DNA from: Hydractinia symbiolongicarpus
Taxonomy: Eukaryota > Cnidaria > Hydrozoa > Anthoathecata > Hydractiniidae
Direction: 5' to 3'
DNA: 64,000 nucleotides
Assembly: GCF_029227915.1 (NCBI RefSeq)
Contig: NC_079886.1
Span: 2,852,001-2,916,000, forward strand
A model generated the notes under the pieces. That model worked only from the letters and a program-made list of their open reading frames with translations, was not told the origin of the DNA and searched no databases. A program made the translations under genes and the position numbers. Position 1 is the stretch's first letter. The number at the start of each line of letters is the position of its first letter. Positions 22,702 through 34,845 of the stretch are shown piece by piece.

Positions 22702-25700
22702 GGCCCGTATAGTTGAATGTATACAAAGAAAGTACCCTGTGAATAAACTCATTTTAAGAACGATTTTTTAAATTATTTTTTCACCACTAAAACGCATGAG
22801 ACTTGTAGTTTTCAAAAATGTTTTCATTTTTGAGAAGACGCTGAATAAAAGAACTTTAATCGCCGGAAAACGAAAACCCGCGATTTCCCGTAAATCCCGT
22901 ACTCGGCCCGTATAGTCAAAAGTATACAAAGAAAGTACTCAGGGAGTAAACTCATTTCCCGAACGATATTTTAAATTATTTTTTCACCACTATAACGCAT
23001 GAGACTTGTAGTTTTCAAAAATGTTTTCATTTTTGATGAGACGCTAAATAAAACAAGTTTAATCGCCGGCAAACAAAAACATTAGATTTCCCGTAAATCC
23101 CGGACACGACCCGTATAATCAAAAGTATACAAAGAAAGTACCCAGGGAGTAAACTCATTTCCCGAACAATTTTTTATATTATTTTTTCACCACTAAAACG
23201 CATGAGACTTGTAGTTTTCAAAAATGTTTTCATTTTTGATGAGACGCTGAATAAAAGAAGTTTAATCGCCGGCAAACGAAAACCCGCGATTTCCCATAAA
23301 TCCCGTACTCGGCCCGTATAGTAAAAAGTACACAAAAAAAGTACCCAGGGAGTAAACTGATTTCCCGAATGATTTTTTAAATTATTTTTCCACCACTAAA
23401 ACGCATGAGACTTGTAGTTTTCAAAAATGTTTTCATTTTTGATGAGACGCTGAATAAAAGAAGTTTAATCGCCGGCAAACGAAAACCCACGATTTCCTGT
23501 AAATCCCGGGCTGTCCCCTAAAGTCGAATGTATACAAAGAAAGTACCCTGTGAGTAAACTCATTTTCAGAACGATTTTTTAAATTATTTTTCCACCACTT
23601 AAACGCCTGAGACTTGTAGTTTTCAAAAATGTTTTCATTTTTGATAAGACGCTGTATAAAAGAAGTTTAATCGCCGGCAAACGAAAACCCGCAATTTTCC
23701 GTAAATCCGGTACTCGACCCGTATAGTCAAAAGTATACAAAGAAAGTACCCAGGGACTAAACTCATTTCCCGAACGATTTTTAAATTATTTTTTCACCAT
23801 TAAAACGCATGAGATTTGTAGTTTTCAAAAGTGTATCCATTTTTGATGAGACGCTGAATAAAAGAAGTTTAATCGCCAGCAAACGAAAACCCGCGATTTC
23901 CCGTAAATCCCGGGCTTGGCCCGTATAGTGGAATGTACATAAAGAAAGTACCCTGTGATCAAACTCATTTCCAGAACGATTTTTTTAAATTATTTTTTCA
24001 CCATTAAAACGCATGAGACTTGTAGTTTTCAAAAGTGTTTTCATTTTTGATGAGACGCTGTATAAAAGAAGTTTAATCGCCAGCAAACGAAAACCCGCGA
24101 TTTCCCGTAAATCCCGGGCTTGGCCCGTATAGTTGAATGTATACAAAGAAAGTACCCTGTGAATAAACTCATTTTAAGAACGATTTTTTAAATTATTTTT
24201 TCACCACTAAAACGCATGAGACTTGTAGTTTTCAAAAATGTTTTCATTTTTGAGAAGACGGTGAATAAAAGAAGTTTAATCGCTGGAAAACGAAAACCCG
24301 CGATTTCCCGTAAATCCCGTACTCGGCCCGTATAATCAAAAGTATACAAAGAAAGTACTCAGGGAGTAAACTCATTTCCCGAACGATATTTTAAATTATT
24401 TTTTCACCACTAAAACGCATGAGACTTGTAGTTTTCAAAAATGTTTTCATTTTTGATGAGACGCTAAATAAAACAAGTTTAATCGCCGGCAAACGAAAAC
24501 CCGCGATTTCCTGTAAATCCTGGGCTGGCCCCTATAGTCGAATGTATACAAAGAAAGTACCCTGTGAGTAAACTCATTTTCAGAACGATTTTTTAAATTA
24601 TTTTTCCACCACTGAAACGCATGAGACTTGTAGTTTTCAAAAATGTTTTCATTTTTGATAAGACACTGTATAAAAGAAGTTTAATCGCCGGCAAACGAAA
24701 ACCCGCAATTTCCCGTAAATCCGGTACTCGACCCGAATAGTCAAAAGTATACAAAGAAAGTACCCAGGGACTAAACTCATTTCCCGAACGATTTTTAAAT
24801 TATTTTTTCACCATTAAAACGCATGAGATTTGTAGTTTTCAAAAGTGTATCCATTTTTGATGAGACGCTGAATAAAAGAAGTTTAATCGCTAGCAAACGA
24901 AAGCCCGCAATTTCCCGTAAATCCCGGGCTTGGCCCGTATAGTGGAATGTATATAAAGAAAGTACCCTGTGATCAAACTCATTTCCAGAACGATTTTTTT
25001 AAATTATTTTTTCACCACTAAAACGCATGAGACTTGTAGTTTTCAAAAGTGTTTTCATTTTTGATGAGACGCTGAATAAAAGAAGTTTAATCGCCAGCAA
25101 ACGTAAACCCGCGATTTCCTGTAAACCCCGAGTCGGCCCCCATTGTCAAATGTATACAAAGAAAGTACCCTGTGAGTAAACTCATTTTCAGAACGATTTT
25201 TCAAATTATTTTTTCACCACTAAAACGCATGAGACTTTTAGTTTTTAAAAATGTTTTCATTTTTGATGAGACGCTAAATAAAACAAGTTTAATCGCCGGC
25301 AAACAAAAACATGAGATTTCCCGTAAATCCCGGACACGACCCGTATAATCAAAAGTATACAAAGAAAGTACTCAGGGAGTAAACTCATTTCCCGAACGAT
25401 TTTTTAATTTATTTTTTCACCACTAAAACGCATGAGACTTGTAGTTTTCAAAAATGTTTTCATTTTTGATGAGACGCTAAATAAAACAAGTTTAATCGCC
25501 GGCAAACGTAAACCCGCGATTTCCTGTAAATCCCGGGTCGGCCCCTATTGTCGAATGTATACAAAGAAAGTACCCTGTGAGTAAACTCATTTTCAGAACG
25601 ATTTTTTAAATTATTTTTTCACCACTAAAACGCATGAGACTTGCAGTTTTCAAAAATGTTTTCATTTTTGAAAAGACGCTGAATAAAAGAAGTTTAATCG

Positions 25701-26133
25701 CCGGCAAACGAAAACCCGCGATTTCCCGTAAATCCGGTACTCGACCCGTATAGTCAAAAGTATGCAAATATAGTACTCAATGAGTAAACTCATTTCCCGA
25801 ACGATTTTTTAAATTATTTTTTCACCACTAAAACGCATGAGGCTTGTAGTTTTCAAAAGTCTTTTCATTTTTGATATGACGATAAATAAAAGCAGTTTAA
25901 TCGCCGGCAAACGAAAACCCGCTTTTTCCCGTAAATCCCGTACTCGGCCCGTATAGTCAAAAGTATACAAAGAATAAACTCATTTTAAGAACGATTTTTT
26001 AAATTATTTTTTCACCACTAAAACGCATGAGACTTGTAGTTTTCAAAAATTTTTTCATTTTTGATGAGACGCCGAATGAAAGCAGTTTAATCGCCGACAA
26101 CCGAAAACCCGTTTTCCCGTAAATCCCTGGCTC
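22702..26133 (+). repeat. 17-mer HOR (3432 bp): alpha + beta + gamma with a 13-bp deletion
   Basis: Alpha 22702-24121, beta 24122-25134, gamma 25135-26133. The gamma module is 13 bp shorter than its relatives because its anchor monomer lacks AGTACCCTGTGAA or an equivalent shift near 25973. Private changes GAAAGCCCGCAATTT near 24899 and CATTGTCAAATG near 25141 mark this copy; the second recurs near 27762. Confidence 0.87.
25970..25977 (+). other. Junction of a 13-bp deletion inside a satellite monomer
   Basis: Here ACAAAGAATAAACTC replaces the usual run from ACAAAGAAAGTACC to GTGAATAAACTC. The lost segment is bounded by GAA on both sides, so 3-bp microhomology slippage explains it. It removes the left part of the variable block but keeps ACTC of the dyad. 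It is the largest single indel I noticed inside a monomer. Confidence 0.8.
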
Positions 26134-28766
26134 GGCCCGTATAGTTGAATGTATACAAAGAAAGTACCCTGTGAATAAACTCATTTTAAGAACGATTTTT
26201 TAAATTATTTTTTCACCACTAAAACGCATGAGACTTGTAGTTTTCAAAAATGTTTTCATTTTTGAGAAGACGCTGAATAAAAGAACTTTAATCGCCGGAA
26301 AACGAAAACCCGCGATTTCCCGTAAATCCCGTACTCGGCCCGTATAGTCAAAAGTATACAAAGAAAGTACTCAGGGAGTAAACTCATTTCCCGAACGATA
26401 TTTTAAATTATTTTTTCACCATTATAACGCATGAGACTTGTAGTTTTCAAAAATGTTTTCATTTTTGATGAGACGCTAAATAAAACAAGTTTAATCGCCG
26501 GCAAACAAAAACATTAGATTTCCCGTAAATCCCGGACACGACCCGTATAATCAAAAGTATACAAAGAAAGTACCCAGGGAGTAAACTCATTTCCCGAACA
26601 ATTTTTTATATTATTTTTTCACCACTAAAACGCATGAGACTTGTAGTTTTCAAAAATGTTTTCATTTTTGATGAGACGCTGAATAAAAGAAGTTTAATCG
26701 CCGGCAAACGAAAACCCGCGATTTGCCATAAATCCGGTACTCGGCCCGTATAGTAAAAAGTACACAAAAAAAGTACCCAGGGAGTAAACTGATTTCCCGA
26801 ATGATTTTTTAAATTATTTTTCCACCACTAAAACGCATGAGACTTGTAGTTTTCAAAAATGTTTTCATTTTTGATGAGACGCTGAATAAAAGAAGTTTAA
26901 TCGCCGGCAAACGAAAACCCGCGATTTCCTGTAAATCCCGGGCTGTCCCCTAAAGTCGAATGTATACAAAGAAAGTACCCTGTGAGTAAACTCATTTTCA
27001 GAACGATTTTTTAAATTATTTTTCCACCACTTAAACGCCTGAGACTTGTAGTTTTCAAAAATGTTTTCATTTTTGATAAGACGCTGTATAAAAGAAGTTT
27101 AATCGCCGGCAAACGAAAACCCGCGATTTCCTGTAAATCCTGGGCTGGCCCCTATAGTCGAATGTATACAAAGAAAGTACCCTGTGAGTAAACTCATTTT
27201 CAGAACGATTTTTTAAATTATTTTTCCACCACTGAAACGCATGAGACTTGTAGTTTTCAAAAATGTTTTCATTTTTGATAAGACACTGTATAAAAGAAGT
27301 TTAATCGCCGGCAAACGAAAACCCGCAATTTCCCGTAAATCCGGTACTCGACCCGAATAGTCAAAAGTATACAAAGAAAGTACCCAGGGACTAAACTCAT
27401 TTCCCGAACGATTTTTAAATTATTTTTTCACCATTAAAACGCATGAGATTTGTAGTTTTCAAAAGTGTATCCATTTTTGATGAGACGCTGAATAAAAGAA
27501 GTTTAATCGCTAGCAAACGAAAGCCCGCGATTTCCCGTAAATCCCGGGCTTGGCCCGTATAGTGGAATGTATATAAAGAAAGTACCCTGTGATCAAACTC
27601 ATTTCCAGAACGATTTTTTTAAATTATTTTTTCACCACTAAAACGCATGAGACTTGTAGTTTTCAAAAGTGTTTTCATTTTTGATGAGACGCTGAATAAA
27701 AGAAGTTTAATCGCCAGCAAACGTAAACCCGCGATTTCCTGTAAACCCCGAGTCGGCCCCCATTGTCAAATGTATACAAAGAAAGTACCCTGTGAGTAAA
27801 CTCATTTTCAGAACGATTTTTCAAATTATTTTTTCACCACTAAAACGCATGAGACTTTTAGTTTTTAAAAATGTTTTCATTTTTGATGAGACGCTAAATA
27901 AAACAAGTTTAATCGCCGGCAAACAAAAACATGAGATTTCCCGTAAATCCCGGACACGACCCGTATAATCAAAAGTATACAAAGAAAGTACCCAGGGAGT
28001 AAACTCATTTCCCGAACGATTTTTTAATTTATTTTTTCACCACTAAAACGCATGAGACTTGTAGTTTTCAAAAATGTTTTCATTTTTGATGAGACGCTAA
28101 ATAAAACAAGTTTAATCGCCGGCAAACGTAAACCCGCGATTTCCTGTAAATCCCGGGTCGGCCCCTATTGTCGAATGTATACAAAGAAAGTACCCTGTGA
28201 GTAAACTCATTTTCAGAACGATTTTTTAAATTATTTTTTCACCACTAAAACGCATGAGACTTGCAGTTTTCAAAAATGTTTTCATTTTTGAAAAGACGCT
28301 GAATAAAAGAAGTTTAATCGCCGGCAAACGAAAACCCGCGATTTCCCGTAAATCCGGTACTCGACCCGTATAGTCAAAAGTATGCAAATATAGTACTCAA
28401 TGAGTAAACTCATTTCCCGAACGATTTTTTAAATTATTTTTTCACCACTAAAACGCATGAGGCTTGTAGTTTTCAAAAGTCTTTTCATTTTTGATATGAC
28501 GATAAATAAAAGAAGTTTAATCGCCGGCAAACGAAAACCCGCTTTTTCCCGTAAATCCCGTACTCGGCCCGTATAGTCAAAAGTATACAAAGAAAGTACC
28601 CTGTGAATAAACTCATTTTAAGAACGATTTTTTAAATTATTTTTTCACCACTAAAACGCATGAGACTTGTAGTTTTCAAAAAATTTTTCATTTTTGATGA
28701 GACGCCGAATGAAAGCAGTTTAATCGCCGACAACCGAAAACCCGTTTTCCCGTAAATCCCTGGCTC
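26134..28766 (+). repeat. 13-mer HOR (2633 bp): truncated alpha + truncated beta + gamma
   Basis: 26134-27146 holds alpha monomers 1-5. A hybrid monomer at about 27070-27146 begins as alpha-5 (CCTGAG, GATAAG, TATAAAAG) and ends as the TGGGCTGGCCCC-preceding type. It is followed by the last three beta monomers (27147-27754) and gamma (27755-28766). The composition is explained by one in-register unequal crossover between alpha-5 and beta. Confidence 0.83.
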
Positions 28767-29981
28767 GGCCCGTATAGTTGAATGTATACAAAGAAAGTAC
28801 CCTGTGAATAAACTCATTTTAAGAACGATTTTTTAAATTATTTTTTCACCACTAAAACGCATGAGACTTGTAGTTTTCAAAAATGTTTTCATTTTTGAGA
28901 AGACGCTGAATAAAAGAACTATAATCGCCGGAAAACGAAAACCCGCGATTTCCCGTAAATCCCGTACTCGGCCCGTATAGTCAAAAGTATACAAAGAAAG
29001 TACTCAGGGAGTAAACTCATTTCCCGAACGATATTTTAAATTATTTTTTCACCATTATAACGCATGAGACTTGTAGTTTTCAAAAATGTTTTCATTTTTG
29101 ATGAGACGCTAAATAAAACAAGTTTAATCGCCGGCAAACAAAAACATTAGATTTCCCGTAAATCCCGGACACGACCCGTATAATCAAAAGTATACAAAGA
29201 AAGTACCCAGGGAGTAAACTCATTTCCCGAACAATTTTTTATATTATTTTTTCACCACTAAAACGCATGAGACTTGTAGTTTTCAAAAATGTTTTCATTT
29301 TTGATGAGACGCTGAATAAAAGAAGTTTAATCGCCGGCAAACGAAAACCCGCGATTTCCCATAAATCCGGTACTCGGCCCGTATAGTAAAAAGTACACAA
29401 AAAAAGTACCCAGGGAGTAAACTGATTTCCCGAATGATTTTTTAAATTATTTTTCCACCACTAAAACGCATGAGACTTGTAGTTTTCAAAAATGTTTTCA
29501 TTTTTGATGAGACGCTGAATAAAAGAAGTTTAATCGCCGGCAAACGAAAACCCGCGATTTCCTGTAAATCCCGGGCTGTCCCCTAAAGTCGAATGTATAC
29601 AAAGAAAGTACCCTGTGAGTAAACTCATTTTCAGAACGATTTTTTAAATTATTTTTCCACCACTTAAACGCCTGAGACTTGTAGTTTTCAAAAATGTTTT
29701 CATTTTTGATAAGACGCTGTATAAAAGAAGTTTAATCGCCGGCAAACGAAAACCCGCAATTTTCCGTAAATCCGGTACTCGACCCGTATAGTCAAAAGTA
29801 TACAAAGAAAGTACCCTGTGAATAAACTCATTTTAAGAACGATTTTTTAAATTATTTTTTCACCACTAAAACGCATGAGACTTGTAGTTTTCAAAAAATT
29901 TTTCATTTTTGATGAGACGCCGAATGAAAGCAGTTTAATCGCCGACAACCGAAAACCCGTTTTCCCGTAAATCCCTGGCTC
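28767..29981 (+). repeat. 6-mer HOR (1215 bp): alpha 1-5 joined to the anchor monomer
   Basis: After alpha-5 and its GGTACTCGACCC boundary (about 29780), the sequence jumps at ACAAAGAAAGTACC directly to the CCCTGTGAATAAAC anchor monomer, skipping alpha-6 to gamma-4. A duplicated alpha follows from 29982. The AAAAAATTTTTC variant of the anchor (near 28680 and 29895) shows that both anchors are copies of each other. Confidence 0.83.
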
Positions 29982-32900
29982 GGCCCGTATAGTTGAATGT
30001 ATACAAAGAAAGTACCCTGTGAATAAACTCATTTTAAGAACGATTTTTTAAATTATTTTTTCACCACTAAAACGCATGAGACTTGTAGTTTTCAAAAATG
30101 TTTTCATTTTTGAGAAGACGCTGAATAAAAGAACTTTAATCGCCGGAAAACGAAAACCCGCGATTTCCCGTAAATCCCGTACTCGGCCCGTATAGTCAAA
30201 AGTATACAAAGAAAGTACTCAGGGAGTAAACTCATTTCCCGAACGATATTTTAAATTATTTTTTCACCACTATAACGCATGAGACTTGTAGTTTTCAAAA
30301 ATGTTTTCATTTTTGATGAGACGCTAAATAAAACAAGTTTAATCGCCGGCAAACAAAAACATTAGATTTCCCGTAAATCCCGGACACGACCCGTATAATG
30401 AAAAGTATACAAAGAAAGTACCCAGGGAGTAAACTCATTTCCCGAACAATTTTTTATATTATTTTTTCACCACTAAAACGCATGAGACTTGTAGTTTTCA
30501 AAAATGTTTTCATTTTTGATGAGACGCTGAATAAAAGAAGTTTAATCGCCGGCAAACAAAAACCCGCGATTTCCCATAAATCCCGTACTCGGCCCGTATA
30601 GTAAAAAGTACACAAAAAAAGTACCCAGGGAGTAAACTGATTTCCCGAATGATTTTTTAAATTATTTTTCCACCACTAAAACGCATGAGACTTGTAGTTT
30701 TCAAAAATGTTTTCATTTTTGATGAGACGCTGAATAAAAGAAGTTTAATCGCCGGCAAACGAAAACCCGCGATTTCCTGTAAATCCCGGGCTGTCCCCTA
30801 AAGTCGAATGTATACGAAGAAAGTACCCTGTGAGTAAACTCATTTTCAGAACGATTTTTTAAATTATTTTTCCACCACTTAAACGCCTGAGACTTGTAGT
30901 TTTCAAAAATGTTTTCATTTTTGATAAGACGCTGTATAAAAGAAGTTTAATCGCCCGCAAACGAAAACCCGCAATTTTCCGTAAATCCGGTACTCGACCC
31001 GTATAGTCAAAAGTATACAAAGAAAGTACCCAGGGACTAAACTCATTTCCCGAACGATTTTTAAATTATTTTTTCACCATTAAAACGCATGAGATTTGTA
31101 GTTTTCAAAAGAGTATCCATTTTTGATGAGACGCTGAATAAAAGAAGTTTAATCGCCAGCAAACGAAAACCCGCGATTTCCCGTAAATCCCGGGCTTGGC
31201 CCGTATAGTGGAATGTATATAAAGAAAGTACCCTGTGATCAAACTCATTTCCAGAACGATTTTTTTAAATTATTTTTTCACCATTAAAACGCATGAGACT
31301 TGTAGTTTTCAAAAGTGTTTTCATTTTTGATGAGACGCTGTATAAAAGAAGTTTAATCGCCAGCAAACGAAAACCCGCGATTTCCCGTAAATCCCGGGCT
31401 TGGCCCGTATAGTTGAATGTATATAAAGAAAGTATTCTGTGAGTAAACTCATTTCCAGAACGATTTTTCAAATTGTTTTTTCACCACTAAAACGCATGAG
31501 ACTTTTAGTTTTCAAAAATGTTTTCATTTTTGATGAGACGCTAAATAAAACAAGTTTAATCGCCGGCAAACAAAAACATGAGATTTCCCGTAAATCCCGG
31601 ACACGACCCGTATAATCAAAAGTATACAAAGAAAGTACCCAGGGAGTAAACTCATTTCCCGAACGATTTTTTAATTTATTTTTTCACCACTAAAACGCAT
31701 GAGACTTGTAGTTTTTAAAAATGTTTTCATTTTTGATGAGACGCTAAATAAAACAAGTTTAATCGCCGGCAAACGAAAACCCGCGATTTCCCGTAAATCC
31801 CGGACACGACCCGTATAATCAAAAGTATACAAAGAAAGTACCCAGGGAGTAAACTCATTTCCCGAATGATTTTTTAAATTATTTTTTCACCACTAAAACG
31901 CATGAGACTTGTAGTTTTCAAAAATGTTTTCAATTTTGATGAGACGCTGCATAAAAGAAGTTTAATCGCCGGCAAACGTAAACCCGCGATTTCCTGTAAA
32001 TCCAGGGTCGGCCCCTATAGTCGAATGTATACAAAGAAAGTACCCTGTGAGTAAACTCATTTTCAGAACGATTTTTTAAATTATTTTTTCACCACTAAAA
32101 CGCATGAGACTTGCAGTTTTCAAAATTGATTTCATTTTTGATAAGACGCTGAATAAAAGAAGTTTAATCGCCGGCAAACGAAAACCCGCGATTTCTCGTA
32201 AATCCAGTACTCGACCCGTATAGTAAAAAGTATACAAATATAGTACTCAATGAGTAAACTCATTTCCCGAACGATTTTTTAAATTATTTTTTCACCACTA
32301 AAACGCATGAGACTTGTAGTTTTCAAAAGTGTTTTCATTTTTGATAAGACGCTAAATAAAAGAAGTTTAATCGCCGGCAAACGAAAACCCGCTTTTTCCC
32401 GTAAATCCCGTACTCGGCCCGTATAGTCAAAAGTATACAAAGAAAGTACCCTGTGAGTAAACTCATTTTCAGAACGATTTTTCAAATTATTTTTTCACCA
32501 CTAAAACGCATGAGACTTTTAGTTTTTAAAAATGTTTTCATTTTTGATGAGACGCTAAATAAAACAAGTTTAATCGCCGGCAAACAAAAACATGAGATTT
32601 CCCGTAAATCCCGGACACGACCCGTATAATCAAAAGTATACAAAGAAAGTACCCAGGGAGTAAACTCATTTCCCGAACGATTTTTTAATTTATTTTTTCA
32701 CCACTAAAACGCATGAGACTTGTAGTTTTCAAAAATGTTTTCATTTTTGATGAGACGCTAAATAAAACAAGTTTAATCGCCGGCAAACGTAAACCCGCGA
32801 TTTCCTGTAAATCCCGGGTCGGCCCCTATTGTCGAATGTATACAAAGAAAGTACCCTGTGAGTAAACTCATTTTCAGAACGATTTTTTAAATTATTTTTT

Positions 32901-33427
32901 CACCACTAAAACGCATGAGACTTGCAGTTTTCAAAAATGTTTTCATTTTTGAAAAGACGCTGAATAAAAGAAGTTTAATCGCCGGCAAACGAAAACCCGC
33001 GATTTCCCGTAAATCCGGTACTCGACCCGTATAGTCAAAAGTATGCAAATATAGTACTCAATGAGTAAACTCATTTCCCGAACGATTTTTTAAATTATTT
33101 TTTCACCACTAAAACGCATGAGGCTTGTAGTTTTCAAAAGTCTTTTCATTTTTGATATGACGATAAATAAAAGAAGTTTAATCGCCGGCAAACGAAAACC
33201 CGCTTTTTCCCGTAAATCCCGTACTCGGCCCGTATAGTCAAAAGTATACAAAGAAAGTACCCTGTGAATAAACTCATTTTAAGAACGATTTTTTAAATTA
33301 TTTTTTCACCACTAAAACGCATGAGACTTGTAGTTTTCAAAAATTTTTTCATTTTTGATGAGACGCCGAATGAAAGCAGTTTAATCGCCGACAACCGAAA
33401 ACCCGTTTTCCCGTAAATCCCTGGCTC
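29982..33427 (+). repeat. 17-mer HOR (3446 bp): alpha + delta + gamma
   Basis: Alpha 29982-31401, then a different five-monomer module, delta (31402-32415), in place of beta: TTGAATGTATAT with TATTCTGTGAG; GGACACG with TTAATTTATT; GGACACG with CAATTTTG and CTGCATAAAAG; CCAGGGTCGG with TTGATTTC; AAATATAG with ACTCAATG. Gamma-like monomers follow at 32416-33427. Delta recurs at 36267 at an offset of 4865 bp. Confidence 0.84.
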
Positions 33428-34845
33428 GGCCCGTATAGTTGAATGTATACAAAGAAAGTACCCTGTGAATAAACTCATTTTAAGAACGATTTTTTAAATT
33501 ATTTTTTCACCACTAAAACGCATGAGACTTGTAGTTTTCAAAAATGTTTTCATTTTTGAGAAGACGCTGAATAAAAGAACTTTAATCGCCGGAAAACGAA
33601 AACCCGCGATTTCCCGTAAATCCCGTACTCGGCCCGTATAGTCAAAAGTATACAAAGAAAGTACTCAGGGAGTAAACTCATTTCCCGAACGATATTTTAA
33701 ATTATTTTTTCACCATTATAACGCATGAGACTTGTAGTTTTCAAAAATGTTTTCATTTTTGATGAGACGCTAAATAAAACAAGTTTAATCGCCGGCAAAC
33801 AAAAACATTAGATTTCCCGTAAATCCCGGACACGACCCGTATAATCAAAAGTATACAAAGAAAGTACCCAGGGAGTAAACTCATTTCCCGAACAATTTTT
33901 TATATTATTTTTTCACCACTAAAACGCATGAGACTTGTAGTTTTCAAAAATGTTTTCATTTTTGATGAGACGCTGAATAAAAGAAGTTTAATCGCCGGCA
34001 AACGAAAACCCGCGATTTCCCATAAATCCGGTACTCGGCCCGTATAGTAAAAAGTACACAAAAAAAGTACCCAGGGAGTAAACTGATTTCCCGAATGATT
34101 TTTTAAATTATTTTTCCACCACTAAAACGCATGAGACTTGTAGTTTTCAAAAATGTTTTCATTTTTGATGAGACGCTGAATAAAAGAAGTTTAATCGCCG
34201 GCAAACGAAAACCCGCGATTTCCTGTAAATCCCGGGCTGTCCCCTAAAGTCGAATATATACAAAGAAAGTACCCTGTGAGTAAACTCATTTTCAGAACGA
34301 TTTTTTAAATTATTTTTCCACCACTAAAACGCATGAGACTTGCAGTTTTCAAAAATGTTTTCATTTTTGAAAAGACGCTGAATAAAAGAAGTTTATTCGC
34401 CGGCAAACGAAAACCCGCGATTTCCCGTAAATCCGGTACTCGACCCGTATAGTCAAAAGTATGCAAATATAGTACTCAATGAGTAAACTCATTTCCCGAA
34501 CGATTTTTTAAATTATTTTTTCACCACTAAAACGCATGAGGCTTGTAGTTTTCAAAAGTCTTTTCATTTTTGATATGACGATAAATAAAAGAAGTTTAAT
34601 CGCCGGCAAACGAAAACCCGCTTTTTCCCGTAAATCCCGTACTCGGCCCGTATAGTCAAAAGTATACAAAGAAAGTACCCTGTGAATAAACTCATTTTAA
34701 GAACGATTTCTTAAATTATTTTTTCACCACTAAAACGCATGAGACTTGTAGTTTTCAAAAATTTTTTCATTTTTGATGAGACGCCGAATGAAAGCAGTTT
34801 AATCGCCGACAACCGAAAACCCGTTTTCCCGTAAATCCCTGGCTC
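33428..34845 (+). repeat. 7-mer HOR (1418 bp): alpha 1-4 + alpha-5/gamma-3 hybrid + gamma 4-5
   Basis: Alpha 1-4 are followed by a hybrid monomer. It starts as alpha-5 (CCCCTAAAGTCGAATATATAC, TTTTTCCACC) and switches before about 34340 to gamma-3 (CTTGCAG, GAAAAGACG). AAATATAG and anchor monomers complete the unit. The private variant GAATATATAC near 34255 recurs near 35670, so the next unit shares this history. Confidence 0.83.

Noticed and set aside
30398-30601. Plus-strand open frames (67 codons here; 63 codons at 53928-54119)
   Set aside because: They exist only in monomers with single-base changes and are not conserved in their sister copies. No family resemblance; accidental.
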